A stretch of DNA of 64,000 nucleotides from JBJYKD01 sp049310025 (GCF_049310025.1 NZ_JBJYKD010000003.1:62001-126000); one strand, 5' to 3'. Numbered from the stretch's first letter, positions 35,305 through 45,103 are shown. Translations and numbers: made by a program. Notes: generated by a model not told the origin, from the sequence alone.

Positions 35305-36630
35305 ATGGGCAAAAAGGCTGTAATAAAAGCTGTTCAACCGCATAGCATCGCCGCCAGCATAGGTCTTTCGCCCGGTGACGAGATCTTGAGGATAAACGGC
35401 CGGTGTTTCGGCGATTTTCTGGACTACAAATATTTAATCACAGAAGAGAAACTCGATGTGGAAGTCAAAAATAAAAATGGTGCCGTAAATCATTTCACGG
35501 TACATAAAAATTTTGACGAGAACCTGGGTATTGAATTCGAAAATCCTTTAATGGATGATATTATTCGCTGCAGGAATAGATGTATATTTTGTTTTGTGGA
35601 CCAGATGCCACGCGGTTTGCGAAAATCCCTTTACGTTAAGGACGATGACTATCGGCTTTCCATTGTCAACGGCACATTTATTTCGCTCACCAATCTTTCT
35701 CAAAAGGACTTCCACAGGATTGTTACCCTGGGGCTCAGTCCGCTCTACATATCGGTACACGCTACTTCCGCAGAAGTGCGCAGGTTCATGCTGAAAAACC
35801 CGCGTTCGGGGGAGATTTTGGAAAAGCTTAAGTTTCTGGCGGACCACGGCATCTCGGTTCACACCCAGCTAGTACTGTGTCCCGGCATAAACGACGGGAA
35901 AGTGCTGGATCAAACCCTTGAGGACCTGGCGGCCCTGTGGCCTCACGTCCAGTCGATCGCCGTTGTACCCGTAGGCCTTACCAAATTTAGAAAAGGCCTT
36001 TTCCCTTTAAGACCCTATACCCGCCAAGAAGCCTCCCGTATTTTAGACCGCGTGGAGCATTTTCAGAAAAAATGTCTTGCCAGGTACGGTACACGGCTGG
36101 CCTTTGCCGCCGATGAATTTTATATTAAGGCTGATAGAGCCATTCCCCCCTATGAAACCTATGAAAAATTTTACCAGCTGGAAAACGGCATAGGCCTGAT
36201 GGCCCTTTTGAAAAAAGAACTGGAATACTGCATGAGACGCCTGCCGCCGGGGCTGGCCGTCAGACGAAGGGTGGCGGTAGCCACGGGCGTTTCTGCTTAT
36301 AAATTCTTAATAAAAGAACTTTCGCCTCTTAATGCGGTCAAAAATCTTGAATACAAGATTTATCCTATTGTAAATGATTTTTTCGGCCATACGGTTACGG
36401 TGGCCGGCTTAATTTCGGGAAGGGATTTAATAGGCCAGCTAAAGGGGAAGGATCTGGGCGATATCCTGCTGATTCCCGAAGTTATGTTGAAGGATAGACG
36501 GTTTTTCCTGGACGACGTGACGGTAAAAGATGTTAAAGATTCTCTCGGCGTTAAAGTTTGCGTGGTAGGCATAAATGGCACGGATTTTGTGAGAAAAATG
36601 TTAGGCACAAACTGGAGGAAAGGGAAATGA
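35305..36630 (+). CDS. DUF512 family protein with PDZ-like and radical SAM-like domains
   Basis: The 441-aa protein has an N-terminal PDZ-like segment (IAASIGLSPGDEILRINGRCFGDFLDYKYL), then the Cys cluster CRNRCIFCFVDQ near residue 92 (C-x3-C-x2-C, radical SAM-type), LSIVNGTFISLTNL and a long DUF512 C-terminal region. The family is widespread in Firmicutes next to der. Proposed functions are not established. It overlaps der by four bases. Confidence 0.88.
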   Translation: MGKKAVIKAVQPHSIAASIGLSPGDEILRINGRCFGDFLDYKYLITEEKLDVEVKNKNGAVNHFTVHKNFDENLGIEFENPLMDDIIRCRNRCIFCFVDQMPRGLRKSLYVKDDDYRLSIVNGTFISLTNLSQKDFHRIVTLGLSPLYISVHATSAEVRRFMLKNPRSGEILEKLKFLADHGISVHTQLVLCPGINDGKVLDQTLEDLAALWPHVQSIAVVPVGLTKFRKGLFPLRPYTRQEASRILDRVEHFQKKCLARYGTRLAFAADEFYIKADRAIPPYETYEKFYQLENGIGLMALLKKELEYCMRRLPPGLAVRRRVAVATGVSAYKFLIKELSPLNAVKNLEYKIYPIVNDFFGHTVTVAGLISGRDLIGQLKGKDLGDILLIPEVMLKDRRFFLDDVTVKDVKDSLGVKVCVVGINGTDFVRKMLGTNWRKGK

Positions 36631-37949
36631 GCTTCACGGTGGCCATTGTGGGCAGACCCAATGTGGGTAAATCAACTCTTTTTAACAGAATTATAGGCAA
36701 GAGAATATCCATAGTTGACGATAAACCGGGTGTCACGAGGGACAGAATTTACGGCCGCACCGAATGGAACGGCAAGAAGTTTACCGTGGTTGACACCGGC
36801 GGCATAGAACCTTCCGCAAAGGATGTAATCTTGAGTCAAATGAAACGACAGGCCGATTTTGCCATAGAAACCGCCGATGTCATACTTTTTTTGGTGGATG
36901 CGAAAGATGGATTGACCCCCGCCGATGAAGATGTGGCCGGGTTGTTGAGAAGAAGCGGCAAGCCAGTCATACTGGTGGTGAATAAAGTCGATAACTTTGA
37001 GATGAGGCATGAACTTTACGAGTTTTACGAACTGGGTTTCGGAGAACCCATTTTTATATCGGCAATCCACGGCCTTGCCATAGGTGATCTGCTTGATAAA
37101 GTGACCGGCTTTATAAAAGATGAAGGGGACTTTGAATACGATGAAGATACGATAAAAGTGGCGGTGGTGGGCAAGCCCAATGTGGGGAAATCCTCCCTGG
37201 TCAATGCCATTCTTGGGGAAGAAAGGGTCATCGTAAGCGAGATACCGGGCACCACCCGGGACGCTATCGATACTTTCTTCGAAGTAGAGGGTAAAAAAAT
37301 GGTCCTTATTGATACGGCAGGCATGAGGAGAAAAAGCAAGGTCAAAGAAGACATAGAATTTTACAGCAATGTGAGAGCGATAGCCGCTATTGAGCGTTCC
37401 GATGTGGTTCTGATGGTCCTCGACGCCACCCAGGAAATATCCGAACAGGACAAGAGAATAGCGGGGATGGCTCATGAATCGGGGAAAGGCATCATAATTG
37501 TCGTCAACAAGTGGGATCTGATAGAAAAGGATGACAAGACGGTTAACCGCTACCGCGAAAAGATAAGGAACGAGTTTGCATTTATGCAGTATGCGCCCAT
37601 AGTATTTATCTCGGCCAAGACGGGGCAGAGGGTGAGGCGTATCCTGGAACTTATAAATTTCGTGATGGACCAGTATACTTTCCGGGTCAAAACCAGTATG
37701 CTGAACGAGCTGGTGGAGGAGGCTACGGCCCTGGTGGAGCCTCCCAGCTTTAAAGGGAGGAAATTGAAAATTTATTATGCAGTCCAAACGGGCATAAAGC
37801 CGCCAACATTTGTGTTTTTCATAAACGACCTGGAGCTTTTTCATTTTTCTTATGCCAGATTCCTGGAAAACAAATTGCGGGAAACCTTCGGTTTGGAAGG
37901 GACCCCTGTGGTAATAAAAGCAAAAGAAAAAAAGGAGGTCGCCCGATGA
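36627..37949 (+). CDS. der: Ribosome-assembly GTPase Der (EngA)
   Basis: The 440-aa GTPase has two tandem G domains: GRPNVGKST (residues 10-18), DTGG, NKVD; then GKPNVGKSS, DTAGMRRK, NKWD, and a C-terminal KH-like domain. It acts in 50S subunit maturation. ATG 36627 follows GGAGGAAAGGG and overlaps the DUF512 stop as ATGA. A 429-codon open frame on the opposite strand is a shadow. Confidence 0.97.
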   Translation: MSFTVAIVGRPNVGKSTLFNRIIGKRISIVDDKPGVTRDRIYGRTEWNGKKFTVVDTGGIEPSAKDVILSQMKRQADFAIETADVILFLVDAKDGLTPADEDVAGLLRRSGKPVILVVNKVDNFEMRHELYEFYELGFGEPIFISAIHGLAIGDLLDKVTGFIKDEGDFEYDEDTIKVAVVGKPNVGKSSLVNAILGEERVIVSEIPGTTRDAIDTFFEVEGKKMVLIDTAGMRRKSKVKEDIEFYSNVRAIAAIERSDVVLMVLDATQEISEQDKRIAGMAHESGKGIIIVVNKWDLIEKDDKTVNRYREKIRNEFAFMQYAPIVFISAKTGQRVRRILELINFVMDQYTFRVKTSMLNELVEEATALVEPPSFKGRKLKIYYAVQTGIKPPTFVFFINDLELFHFSYARFLENKLRETFGLEGTPVVIKAKEKKEVAR

Positions 37950-38542
37950 CGTATTTGGCACTGCTGGTAAGTTACCTTTTGGGTTCGATTTCCACCGCTT
38001 ATCTTGTGGTTAAATTTATAAAGGGAATAGACATAAGAACCGTTGGCAGCGGGAATGCCGGAGCCACCAATGTTCAGAGGGTTCTGGGCACGGGGCCTGC
38101 CGTGGTTGTCTTTATTCTGGATGCTTTAAAAGGTGTCCTGGCGGTGGCGGTCGGGAGGCTTTTGGGTGGAGAAATTCTGGCTCTCTGGTGCGGTATCGCG
38201 GCGGTGGTGGGCCATGACTGGCCCCTGTTTTTCGGCCTCAGAGGAGGCAAGGGAAGTGCCACAACTTTCGGGGTTATATGGGCCGTCATGCCCAATATCG
38301 CCTTAATAATAAGTACTTTCGGCATACTGGTCATAGCGCTGACACGATATGTATCACTGGGTTCAATTCTGGCTGCACCGGTTTTTCCGCTGCTCGTCAT
38401 GGTCGGCGGCAAATCGCGATATCATGTAATTTTTGCATTGATTTTGATGGCTATGACCCTTTTTAAGCACAGGTCCAATATAAAAAGGTTGGTGGAAGGC
38501 AGGGAGCCAAAACTCGGTCAGAAAGTGAAAAGAGTAAAATAA
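37946..38542 (+). CDS. plsY: Acyl-phosphate:glycerol-3-phosphate acyltransferase PlsY
   Basis: The 198-aa membrane enzyme has five or so membrane segments and the three family motifs: SGNAGATNVQR (motif 1), FFGLRGGKGSATTFG (motif 2) and the C-terminal FKHRSNIKRL (motif 3). It acylates glycerol 3-phosphate from acyl phosphate, the first step of phospholipid synthesis. It overlaps der by four bases and precedes gpsA, which makes its substrate. Confidence 0.96.
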   Translation: MTYLALLVSYLLGSISTAYLVVKFIKGIDIRTVGSGNAGATNVQRVLGTGPAVVVFILDALKGVLAVAVGRLLGGEILALWCGIAAVVGHDWPLFFGLRGGKGSATTFGVIWAVMPNIALIISTFGILVIALTRYVSLGSILAAPVFPLLVMVGGKSRYHVIFALILMAMTLFKHRSNIKRLVEGREPKLGQKVKRVK

Positions 38543-38561
38543 GGAGGAGGTTATTTTAAAA

Positions 38562-39593
38562 ATGAAAGTGGCGGTGATAGGCGCCGGGAGCTGGGGAACG
38601 GCGCTGGCCAACGTCCTGGCGGATAACCGTATAACCACTTCTCTATGGGTCCGCAGGCCGGAACTAGCGGATAAAATAAAAGAATCCCACGAGAATCAGG
38701 ATTATCTTCCGGGGGTTAAAATCTCCGAGGAAATACATATTTCTGTGGACCTGGAGGAGGCGCTGTATAAAGCGGATATGGCGGTGATGGTGGTCCCTTC
38801 CCATGCGATGAGGGCGATGGCGAGAGAAATTAAAAAATATTTAAAATATACTCAAATCGTGGTAAGTGCAACAAAAGGCCTGGAAATCGGTTCCCACCAC
38901 CGCATGTCTCAGATTCTGATGGAAGAACTGCCCGAAAGATTCAAACAGAATATTGCTGTGCTTTCGGGGCCCAGCCATGCTGAGGAGGTCATAAGGCGCT
39001 TGCCTACCACCGTAGTGGCCGCTTCGGCGAATAAGCCGGTGGCGGAAAGCGTCCAGGATGTTTTTATGAATTATTACTTCAGGGTTTACACAAATCCCGA
39101 TATCACGGGAGTTGAACTGGGCGGGGCGTTGAAGAATATTATTGCTATCTGTTCGGGAATTTCCGACGGTCTGGGATTCGGGGATAATACAAGAGCGGCT
39201 TTAATGACCAGGGGAATTGCCGAAATTACAAGGCTCGGGGTGAGACTGGGCGCAAATCCTCTCACTTTTGCAGGGCTTTCGGGAATAGGGGATCTCATCG
39301 TAACCTGCAGCAGTATGTATAGCAGGAACCGAAGGGCAGGAATGGAAATTGGTCGGGGTAAAACGGTGAAGGAAGTGGTGGAGTCGACAAAAATGGTTAT
39401 TGAGGGTATAAATACCACCAAAGCGGCACATTTGCTGTCAAAACAGCTGGAAATAGAAATGCCCATTACGGAACAGGCTCATGCTGTGCTTTTCGAACAA
39501 AAAAATCCGAAGGAAGCCGTTGCCTGTCTGATGAGGCGCGAGGGAAAACATGAAATCGAGGAAGTCGTTTTCCAGAAGACTTTTGAGCGGTAA
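38562..39593 (+). CDS. gpsA: NAD(P)-dependent glycerol-3-phosphate dehydrogenase GpsA
   Basis: The 343-aa enzyme reduces dihydroxyacetone phosphate to glycerol 3-phosphate for plsY. It has the Rossmann loop GAGSWGTALA, SATKGLE, LSGPSHAEEV, the catalytic-Lys segment GGALKNIIAI and TRGIAEITRLG. ATG 38562 follows AAGGAGGAGG. The order der-plsY-gpsA-spoIVA is common in sporeformers. Confidence 0.97.
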   Translation: MKVAVIGAGSWGTALANVLADNRITTSLWVRRPELADKIKESHENQDYLPGVKISEEIHISVDLEEALYKADMAVMVVPSHAMRAMAREIKKYLKYTQIVVSATKGLEIGSHHRMSQILMEELPERFKQNIAVLSGPSHAEEVIRRLPTTVVAASANKPVAESVQDVFMNYYFRVYTNPDITGVELGGALKNIIAICSGISDGLGFGDNTRAALMTRGIAEITRLGVRLGANPLTFAGLSGIGDLIVTCSSMYSRNRRAGMEIGRGKTVKEVVESTKMVIEGINTTKAAHLLSKQLEIEMPITEQAHAVLFEQKNPKEAVACLMRREGKHEIEEVVFQKTFER

Positions 39594-39595
39594 AG

Positions 39596-39618
39596 ACGTG
39601 GTTTATCCACGTTTTTTC
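39596..39618 (+). terminator. Terminator after gpsA
   Basis: ACGTGG (39596-39601) and CCACGT (39607-39612) pair over TTTAT, followed by T6. Confidence 0.82.
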
Positions 39619-39627
39619 ATTTTTAAG

Positions 39628-39656
39628 GTAATATTCGAAAGACCTCGTCATATATA
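39628..39656 (+). promoter_or_regulatory. Sigma-E promoter of spoIVA
   Basis: GTAATATT (39628-39635), 13 bases, then CATATATA (39649-39656): a good match to the sigma-E pattern ATATT-N13..15-CATAYAHT. Mother-cell sigma-E control of spoIVA is established in Bacillus. The leader would be about 130 bases long. Confidence 0.65.
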
Positions 39657-39793
39657 TATACTGTATATTATTAAAGTGAACTACCCCTCCTCTAGGAAAA
39701 GCCGGTGATTCCGCAGCAAAAGATAAATTTCTTTGCAAAGAATCATTTAAAAATAAAAAATGAAAGGGGGGGAAATAAAAAGGAGGGAGCGTA

Positions 39794-41272
39794 ATGGAAA
39801 AATTTGACCTTTTCAGGGATATTGCGGAGAGAACCGGAGGAGACATTTATATAGGAGTAGTGGGACCCGTAAGAGCGGGCAAATCCACTTTTGTCAAAAA
39901 ATTTATGGAATTGCTGGTCATTCCAAATATGACCGATCCAAATGAAAAACTAAGGGCTAAAGATGAACTTCCTCAGAGCGGGGCCGGCAGAACTATAACC
40001 ACGGCGGAGCCGAAATTCATCCCCAGCGAGGCCGTTGAAATTACCTTTAAAGACAACATCAAGTTCAGGGTCAGGCTTGTGGACAACGTCGGGTTCACCG
40101 TAAGGGGAGCACTTGGGTATGAGGACGAGAACGGCCCCCGGATGGTTTCCACGCCGTGGTACGACAAAGAAATACCTTTTCAGGAAGCAGCTGAAATAGG
40201 TACTCGCAAAGTAATCGAGGAACATTCTACCATAGGCCTTGTCGTTACCACCGACGGCACCATCACCGAAATCCCCCGGGAAAATTATATCCAGGCCGAG
40301 GAAAGAGTAATTAATGAACTTAAAGCCATTGGAAAACCCTTTATCATCGTATTAAATACGGCAAGACCAATGGATGAAAGGACTTTCGATCTTAAAGAAA
40401 TCCTGGAGTCCAAATACGATGTGCCGATTATACCGGTTAACTGCCAGGAATTGACCGCTGAAGATATATACGCCATTCTTGAAGAAGTGCTCTACGAGTT
40501 CCCTCTTATGGAAATAAACATTCGCATGCCAAAGTGGATTGAGGTTCTCGATAAAGACCACTGGCTCAGAAAACAATTCGAAGAAGCGGTCAGGAACACA
40601 GTCAAAGACATCCACCGTCTGAGAGACATGGAGAAAACCCTGGCGGTCTTCAACACCTTTGACTTTCTGGAAAATGTACATCTAAAGGAAATGAACCTCG
40701 GCCTTGGGACGGCTGAAATCATTATGGAGGCCAGGAAAGAACTGTTTTACAAGGTGTTGAGCGAAATGGCTGGCATGACCATAAGCGGAGATCATCACCT
40801 GATGAAATTGATGAAAGAACTCACTCAGGCCAAAAAAGAATACGACAAGGTTGCAAAGGCGCTGGAAGATGTTAAAAAAATCGGTTACGGGATCGTTCCT
40901 CCCCAGCTGGATGAGCTGACCCTGGAAGAGCCGGAGATCATAAGACAGGGTTCAAAATTTGGTGTCAAGCTGAAAGCCGTGGCTCCGTCTATACACATGA
41001 TAAGGGCCGACATACAGGCAGAAGTTTCGCCCATAATAGGAACCGAAAAGCAGAGCGAGGAGCTCATCAGCTATTTGATGAACGAGTTCGAAAACAATCC
41101 GTCCAAAATCTGGGAGACCAACATATTCGGCAAATCCCTCAACGATTTGGTGCGTGAAGGCATCCAGAACAAATTGTACCATATGCCGGAATCGGCCCAG
41201 AGCAAACTCCAGGAAACGCTGCAGCGCATAGTCAACGAAGGCAGCGGTGGTCTGATATGCATTATATTATAA
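39794..41272 (+). CDS. spoIVA: Spore coat morphogenetic ATPase SpoIVA
   Basis: The 492-aa protein polymerises on the forespore surface to found the coat basement layer. The N-terminal TRAFAC-like ATPase domain has Walker A GPVRAGKST (residues 24-32), followed by NMTDPNEKLRAKDELPQSGAGRTI and a VDNVGF switch region; the C-terminal part is the SpoIVA-specific helical and anchoring domain ending GSGGLICIIL. ATG 39794 follows AAGGAGGGAG. It stands alone between two terminators. Confidence 0.97.
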   Translation: MEKFDLFRDIAERTGGDIYIGVVGPVRAGKSTFVKKFMELLVIPNMTDPNEKLRAKDELPQSGAGRTITTAEPKFIPSEAVEITFKDNIKFRVRLVDNVGFTVRGALGYEDENGPRMVSTPWYDKEIPFQEAAEIGTRKVIEEHSTIGLVVTTDGTITEIPRENYIQAEERVINELKAIGKPFIIVLNTARPMDERTFDLKEILESKYDVPIIPVNCQELTAEDIYAILEEVLYEFPLMEINIRMPKWIEVLDKDHWLRKQFEEAVRNTVKDIHRLRDMEKTLAVFNTFDFLENVHLKEMNLGLGTAEIIMEARKELFYKVLSEMAGMTISGDHHLMKLMKELTQAKKEYDKVAKALEDVKKIGYGIVPPQLDELTLEEPEIIRQGSKFGVKLKAVAPSIHMIRADIQAEVSPIIGTEKQSEELISYLMNEFENNPSKIWETNIFGKSLNDLVREGIQNKLYHMPESAQSKLQETLQRIVNEGSGGLICIIL

Positions 41273-41306
41273 AAAAGGCAAGACTTGAAAAAGTCTTGCC
41301 TTTTTT
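41271..41306 (+). terminator. Terminator after spoIVA
   Basis: A 16-bp perfect stem, arms 41271-41286 and 41291-41306 around a GAAA tetraloop, with A and T runs at its base. Its length and symmetry suggest it works in both directions. Confidence 0.9.
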
Positions 41307-41324
41307 GTGGGCCTGTGCTATAAT
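41296..41324 (+). promoter_or_regulatory. Promoter of the threonine operon
   Basis: TTGCCT (41296-41301), 17 bases, then TATAAT (41319-41324) with an extended TG one base before. The -35 lies inside the descending arm of the spoIVA terminator. Confidence 0.65.
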
Positions 41325-41382
41325 GTCTCCCGTAAGCGAATAATTGTGTTTGATACAAGAACAAAGCGAGGTGGGGATAAAT

Positions 41383-41826
41383 TTGACCAACCGGGGTGGT
41401 TTTTATATCATCAAAGATGAGATACTGCCCGAAATAGTCCGCAAGACCGTAAAGGCCAAAGAGCTTTTAAAAAGCGGCAAAGCACGGACCGTTAACGAAG
41501 CCACGGAAATGGTGGGGATGAGCAGAAGCGCTTTTTATAAATACAAGGATTTTATATTTCCATTTTATGAGGCCAGCCTGGGGAAAATCATCACCATTTC
41601 GCTCATACTCGAGCATCAGCCGGGTGTTTTATCGGGCATTTTAGACGAGATAGCAAAAGCCAGGGGAAACATCCTGACCATCAACCAGAACATCCCTATC
41701 CAGGGTCTGGCAAATGTGACCATATCTTTCGAAACCGGAAGCATGGTTGAGAATATAGAAGACCTGATGGAAGTTATACAAAGCAAGACCGGCGTTCAAA
41801 AAGTGGAAATCATAGCCAGAGAATAA
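41383..41826 (+). CDS. pheB: ACT domain-containing protein PheB (UPF0735)
   Basis: The 147-aa protein has an N-terminal helix-turn-helix-like part (TVNEATEMVGMSRSAFYKYKDFIFPF) and a C-terminal ACT domain (ITISLILEHQPGVLSGILDEIAKARGNILTINQNIP). UPF0735 proteins are predicted amino-acid-binding regulators and were once called chorismate mutase PheB; no chorismate mutase domain is seen. TTG 41383 follows GAGGTGGGGA. Being first in an operon with hom-thrC-thrB, it may sense an amino acid of that pathway. Confidence 0.88.
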   Translation: MTNRGGFYIIKDEILPEIVRKTVKAKELLKSGKARTVNEATEMVGMSRSAFYKYKDFIFPFYEASLGKIITISLILEHQPGVLSGILDEIAKARGNILTINQNIPIQGLANVTISFETGSMVENIEDLMEVIQSKTGVQKVEIIARE

Positions 41827-41852
41827 TCAATTTACAGGAAAGGGAGATGAAT

Positions 41853-43124
41853 TTGATTCAAATAGGACTTTTAGGACTTGGCACGGTTGGGACGGGAGTG
41901 GTGGAGCTCATTGAGAAAAACATGGATACAATATGCAGAAGATTGGAGGAACCTATAGGTGTAAAAAAAATCCTTGTAAAAAATTTAAATAAAAAAAGGC
42001 CTTTTTTTGCAGAAGGGAAAATCACCGACAAGATCGAAGACATTCTTGAAGACAGCGATATTTCCATTGTCGTCGAAGTGATGGGAGGAGAGGAGCCCGC
42101 TTTTACATATATCAGGCGAGCGTTAACTCTTGGCAAGCATGTGGTTACAGCCAATAAAGAGGTTATATCAAAACACGGCAGGGAACTCCTGGATTTGGCC
42201 CAAAGCAAAAATGTCAACCTGTTTTTTGAGGCCAGCGTTGGCGGGGGGATTCCTATAATCCGCCCCCTGAAACAGTGCCTTGCCGCCAATGAGATCCTCA
42301 AGGTGATGGGCATATTAAACGGCACAACCAACTATATTTTATGTCAGATGGCCGAAAAAAATAAAAGCTTTGAAGAAGCTTTAAAAGAGGCTCAGGAGGA
42401 AGGTTACGCGGAAAGCGACCCCACCGCCGACATCAAAGGCATGGATGCAGCCAGAAAACTTGCGATTTTGTCATCCATCGCCTTCAATACGCGTATAACC
42501 CCCGACCAGGTGTATACCCAGGGTATCGACGGGATAGACCTTGTCGATCTGGAATATGCCCGGGAGCTGGGCTATAAAATCAAGCTTGTGGCCGCCGGAA
42601 AAAGGCATAAAAGCGGTATAGAGGTTTGCGTAACCCCGGTGCTTTTAAATCAAAGACATCCCCTGGCCGGTGTGGGAGGAGTCTTTAACGCCATACTTGT
42701 AGAAGGCGATGCCGTCGGGCGGGTAATGTTTTACGGCCAGGGCGCCGGCAAAATGCCTACGGCCAGTGCGGTGGTAGCCGATATAATGGATGTCGTGAGA
42801 AATAAAAACTCCGGCAAGATGTATTGCACCTGCTATAACGAAGATAAAATACTGGACCCGGGAATGGCTACCGCCAGGTTTTATATCAGGTTAAGGGCCG
42901 ACGACAAGCCGGGGGTTTTATCAAAAATATCCGGCGCCCTGGGCGACAATCAAATCAGCCTCTGGAAAGTCTTCCAGAAGAACACCGTCAACGGTACGGC
43001 CGAAATCGTCATGCTCACATACGATGTGCCTTTCAGAAATCTCATCATAGCGCTTGATAGAGTTAAATCCTTTCAGCAAGTAAAAGAAATAGCAAGCGTT
43101 ATAAGGGTAGAGGAGGAAATGTAA
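41853..43124 (+). CDS. hom: Homoserine dehydrogenase
   Basis: It reduces aspartate semialdehyde to homoserine, the branch point to threonine and methionine. From TTG 41853 (6 bases after AAAGGGAG; ATG 41847 abuts that site) the product has 423 aa: NAD(P)-binding loop GLLGLGTVGTGVVEL, TANKEVIS, EASVGGGIPII, the catalytic segment LNGTTNYIL and GYAESDPTADIKGMDAARKL, and a C-terminal ACT domain for feedback control. thrC follows immediately. Confidence 0.96.
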   Translation: MIQIGLLGLGTVGTGVVELIEKNMDTICRRLEEPIGVKKILVKNLNKKRPFFAEGKITDKIEDILEDSDISIVVEVMGGEEPAFTYIRRALTLGKHVVTANKEVISKHGRELLDLAQSKNVNLFFEASVGGGIPIIRPLKQCLAANEILKVMGILNGTTNYILCQMAEKNKSFEEALKEAQEEGYAESDPTADIKGMDAARKLAILSSIAFNTRITPDQVYTQGIDGIDLVDLEYARELGYKIKLVAAGKRHKSGIEVCVTPVLLNQRHPLAGVGGVFNAILVEGDAVGRVMFYGQGAGKMPTASAVVADIMDVVRNKNSGKMYCTCYNEDKILDPGMATARFYIRLRADDKPGVLSKISGALGDNQISLWKVFQKNTVNGTAEIVMLTYDVPFRNLIIALDRVKSFQQVKEIASVIRVEEEM

Positions 43125-44180
43125 TTGAGCGGAAAAGGTGTCATAGAAAGGTATTATTCTTACCTTCCCGTAAAGGATCCCCGGAACATCGTTTCCCTGG
43201 GCGAAGGCAACACTCCGCTTATCAGGGCCAAAAATCTTGAAAATTACCTGGGGATAGATGCCGAAATTTATTTAAAATACGAGGGTGTAAATCCCACCGG
43301 TTCATTTAAAGACCGTGGAATGACGGTGGCGGTTTCAAAGGCGGTGGAGGACGGCACCGATGCCATTATCTGTGCATCCACCGGCAACACATCTGCTTCT
43401 GCTGCCGCCTATGCGGCAAAAGCGTCAATAAAAAGCGTGGTACTAATCCCCGAGGGGGCCATAGCCATGGGAAAACTGGCCCAAGCCATTGCCTACGGAG
43501 CTAAAGTGATAGCCGTCAAGGGTAATTTTGACGTGGCGCTGAGGATGGTGAAGGAAATTTCATCCAAAAGGCCCATTACGCTGGTCAATTCCATAAATCC
43601 CAATAGAATAGAAGGCCAGAAGACCGCGTCTTTTGAAATATGTGACGACCTTGAGGAAGCTCCGGATTTCCTGGCTATTCCCGTGGGGAATGCCGGCAAT
43701 ATCACAGCTTACTGGAAGGGCTTTAAAGAGTATTTTTCTTACGGCAAAATAAAAAAGCTCCCCAGAATGCTGGGTTTTCAGGCGGCTGGAGCGGCTCCCA
43801 TAGTGGAAAACAGGGTCATAGACAACCCGTCTACAATAGCTACTGCCATCCGCATAGGTAATCCTGCCAGCTGGAAATTTGCCGTTGAAGCCGCGGTCGA
43901 ATCCAGGGGCAAGATAGACAAAGTGACCGATGAAGAAATACTCAATGCCTATTCTCTGCTTTCAAAACAAGAGGGGATCTTTGCGGAACCGGCTTCTGCT
44001 GCTTCTGTGGCCGGAGTAATAAAGTATTGCCGGGAACACGGCTTCGAAAAAGGCCAAAAGATTGTCTGTGTGCTTACGGGACACGGTCTCAAAGATCCGG
44101 ACACAGCTATAAAAAACGGGATTGCCCCGACCGTTGTGGAGGCCAGTATGGATATTCTGGAAAAGGAAATATTCGGGTAG
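43125..44180 (+). CDS. thrC: Threonine synthase
   Basis: The 351-aa PLP enzyme converts O-phosphohomoserine to threonine. NPTGSFKDRGM holds the PLP lysine at about residue 61, ASTGNTSASAAAYA binds phosphate, and PVGNAGNITAYWKG is the glycine-rich PLP-phosphate loop. The length fits the short, bacterial class of threonine synthase. The start is TTG 43125, directly after the hom stop, with GAGGAAATG as ribosome binding site. Confidence 0.95.
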   Translation: MSGKGVIERYYSYLPVKDPRNIVSLGEGNTPLIRAKNLENYLGIDAEIYLKYEGVNPTGSFKDRGMTVAVSKAVEDGTDAIICASTGNTSASAAAYAAKASIKSVVLIPEGAIAMGKLAQAIAYGAKVIAVKGNFDVALRMVKEISSKRPITLVNSINPNRIEGQKTASFEICDDLEEAPDFLAIPVGNAGNITAYWKGFKEYFSYGKIKKLPRMLGFQAAGAAPIVENRVIDNPSTIATAIRIGNPASWKFAVEAAVESRGKIDKVTDEEILNAYSLLSKQEGIFAEPASAASVAGVIKYCREHGFEKGQKIVCVLTGHGLKDPDTAIKNGIAPTVVEASMDILEKEIFG

Positions 44181-44193
44181 GAGTGGTATTATT

Positions 44194-45084
44194 ATGGTTC
44201 GGGTCCGAGTTCCGGCCACCACAGCCAATTTTGGTCCGGGTTTTGATTGCATAGGGGCGGCAATGGGGTTGTATAACTATATCGATATGGAGTTTTCGTC
44301 ATCCACGGAAGTTATTGTATCAGGTGAAGGTGAAATGGAAATATCAAGAGACGAGACAAACCTGGTATACAGAGCCGCCAGACGGGTTTTTGACGAAGTG
44401 GGTATAGACAGGCCCGTAAAAATAACCCTGGAAAACAATATTCCGATAGCCAGGGGACTGGGAAGCAGCGCGGCGTGCATTGGAGGAGGAATGATGGCCG
44501 CCAACCGCCTGGCGGGGGATTTGCTATCCTTTGAAAAAATTCTGAATATGGCTGCTGAAATGGAAGGCCACCCGGATAATGTGGTTCCGGCTTTAATCGG
44601 AGGTTTTACTCTTTCACTGAAATGCGGCCCCAGAGTAATATATAAAAGTTTTTGCATACCATGCGAACTCCGGTTTGTGGTGGGTATACCGAACTTTCAT
44701 CTTAAGACGGAAGATGCCAGGAGGGTTCTGCCGAAAACCGTTGATTTTGAAGACGCCGTATTCAATATAGGAAGAGCCGCTTTGCTGGTGGCCGCCGTTT
44801 CAAAGGGCGATTTTCTAGACCTAAATATATTCTGTCAGGATAGACTGCATCAGCCTTACAGGAGTGCGCTTATCCCCGGTATGGAAGAAATCATAAAAAT
44901 CGCTCCCGAAAAGGGCGCACTGGCCTGTTTTTTGAGCGGCGCTGGCCCGGCCGTGGTGAGTATTGCCTTTCAAAACAGGGCTGAAGAACTCGGGAAGGAC
45001 ATGGTGGGGATTTTTAAAGAGAAAGGCATTGAGGCGGACTATAAAGTAATACCGCCTTCCAATGAAGGTATAAAAATTTATTAA
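44194..45084 (+). CDS. thrB: Homoserine kinase
   Basis: The 296-aa GHMP kinase phosphorylates homoserine for thrC. It starts VRVRVPATTANFGPGFDCIGAA, has the ATP loop PIARGLGSSAACIGGG near residue 90 and the C-terminal LSGAGPAVVSI motif. ATG 44194 follows TAGGAGTGG; the frame opens 72 bases earlier inside thrC. It is the last chromosomal protein gene before the prophage. Confidence 0.96.
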   Translation: MVRVRVPATTANFGPGFDCIGAAMGLYNYIDMEFSSSTEVIVSGEGEMEISRDETNLVYRAARRVFDEVGIDRPVKITLENNIPIARGLGSSAACIGGGMMAANRLAGDLLSFEKILNMAAEMEGHPDNVVPALIGGFTLSLKCGPRVIYKSFCIPCELRFVVGIPNFHLKTEDARRVLPKTVDFEDAVFNIGRAALLVAAVSKGDFLDLNIFCQDRLHQPYRSALIPGMEEIIKIAPEKGALACFLSGAGPAVVSIAFQNRAEELGKDMVGIFKEKGIEADYKVIPPSNEGIKIY

Positions 45085-45103
45085 AAATGCACCGTAAAAG
45101 GAC

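Noticed and set aside
36672..37961. 429-codon minus-strand frame opposite der
   Set aside because: Shadow of a long, strongly biased coding frame. der is certain, and the shadow protein has no recognisable domain.
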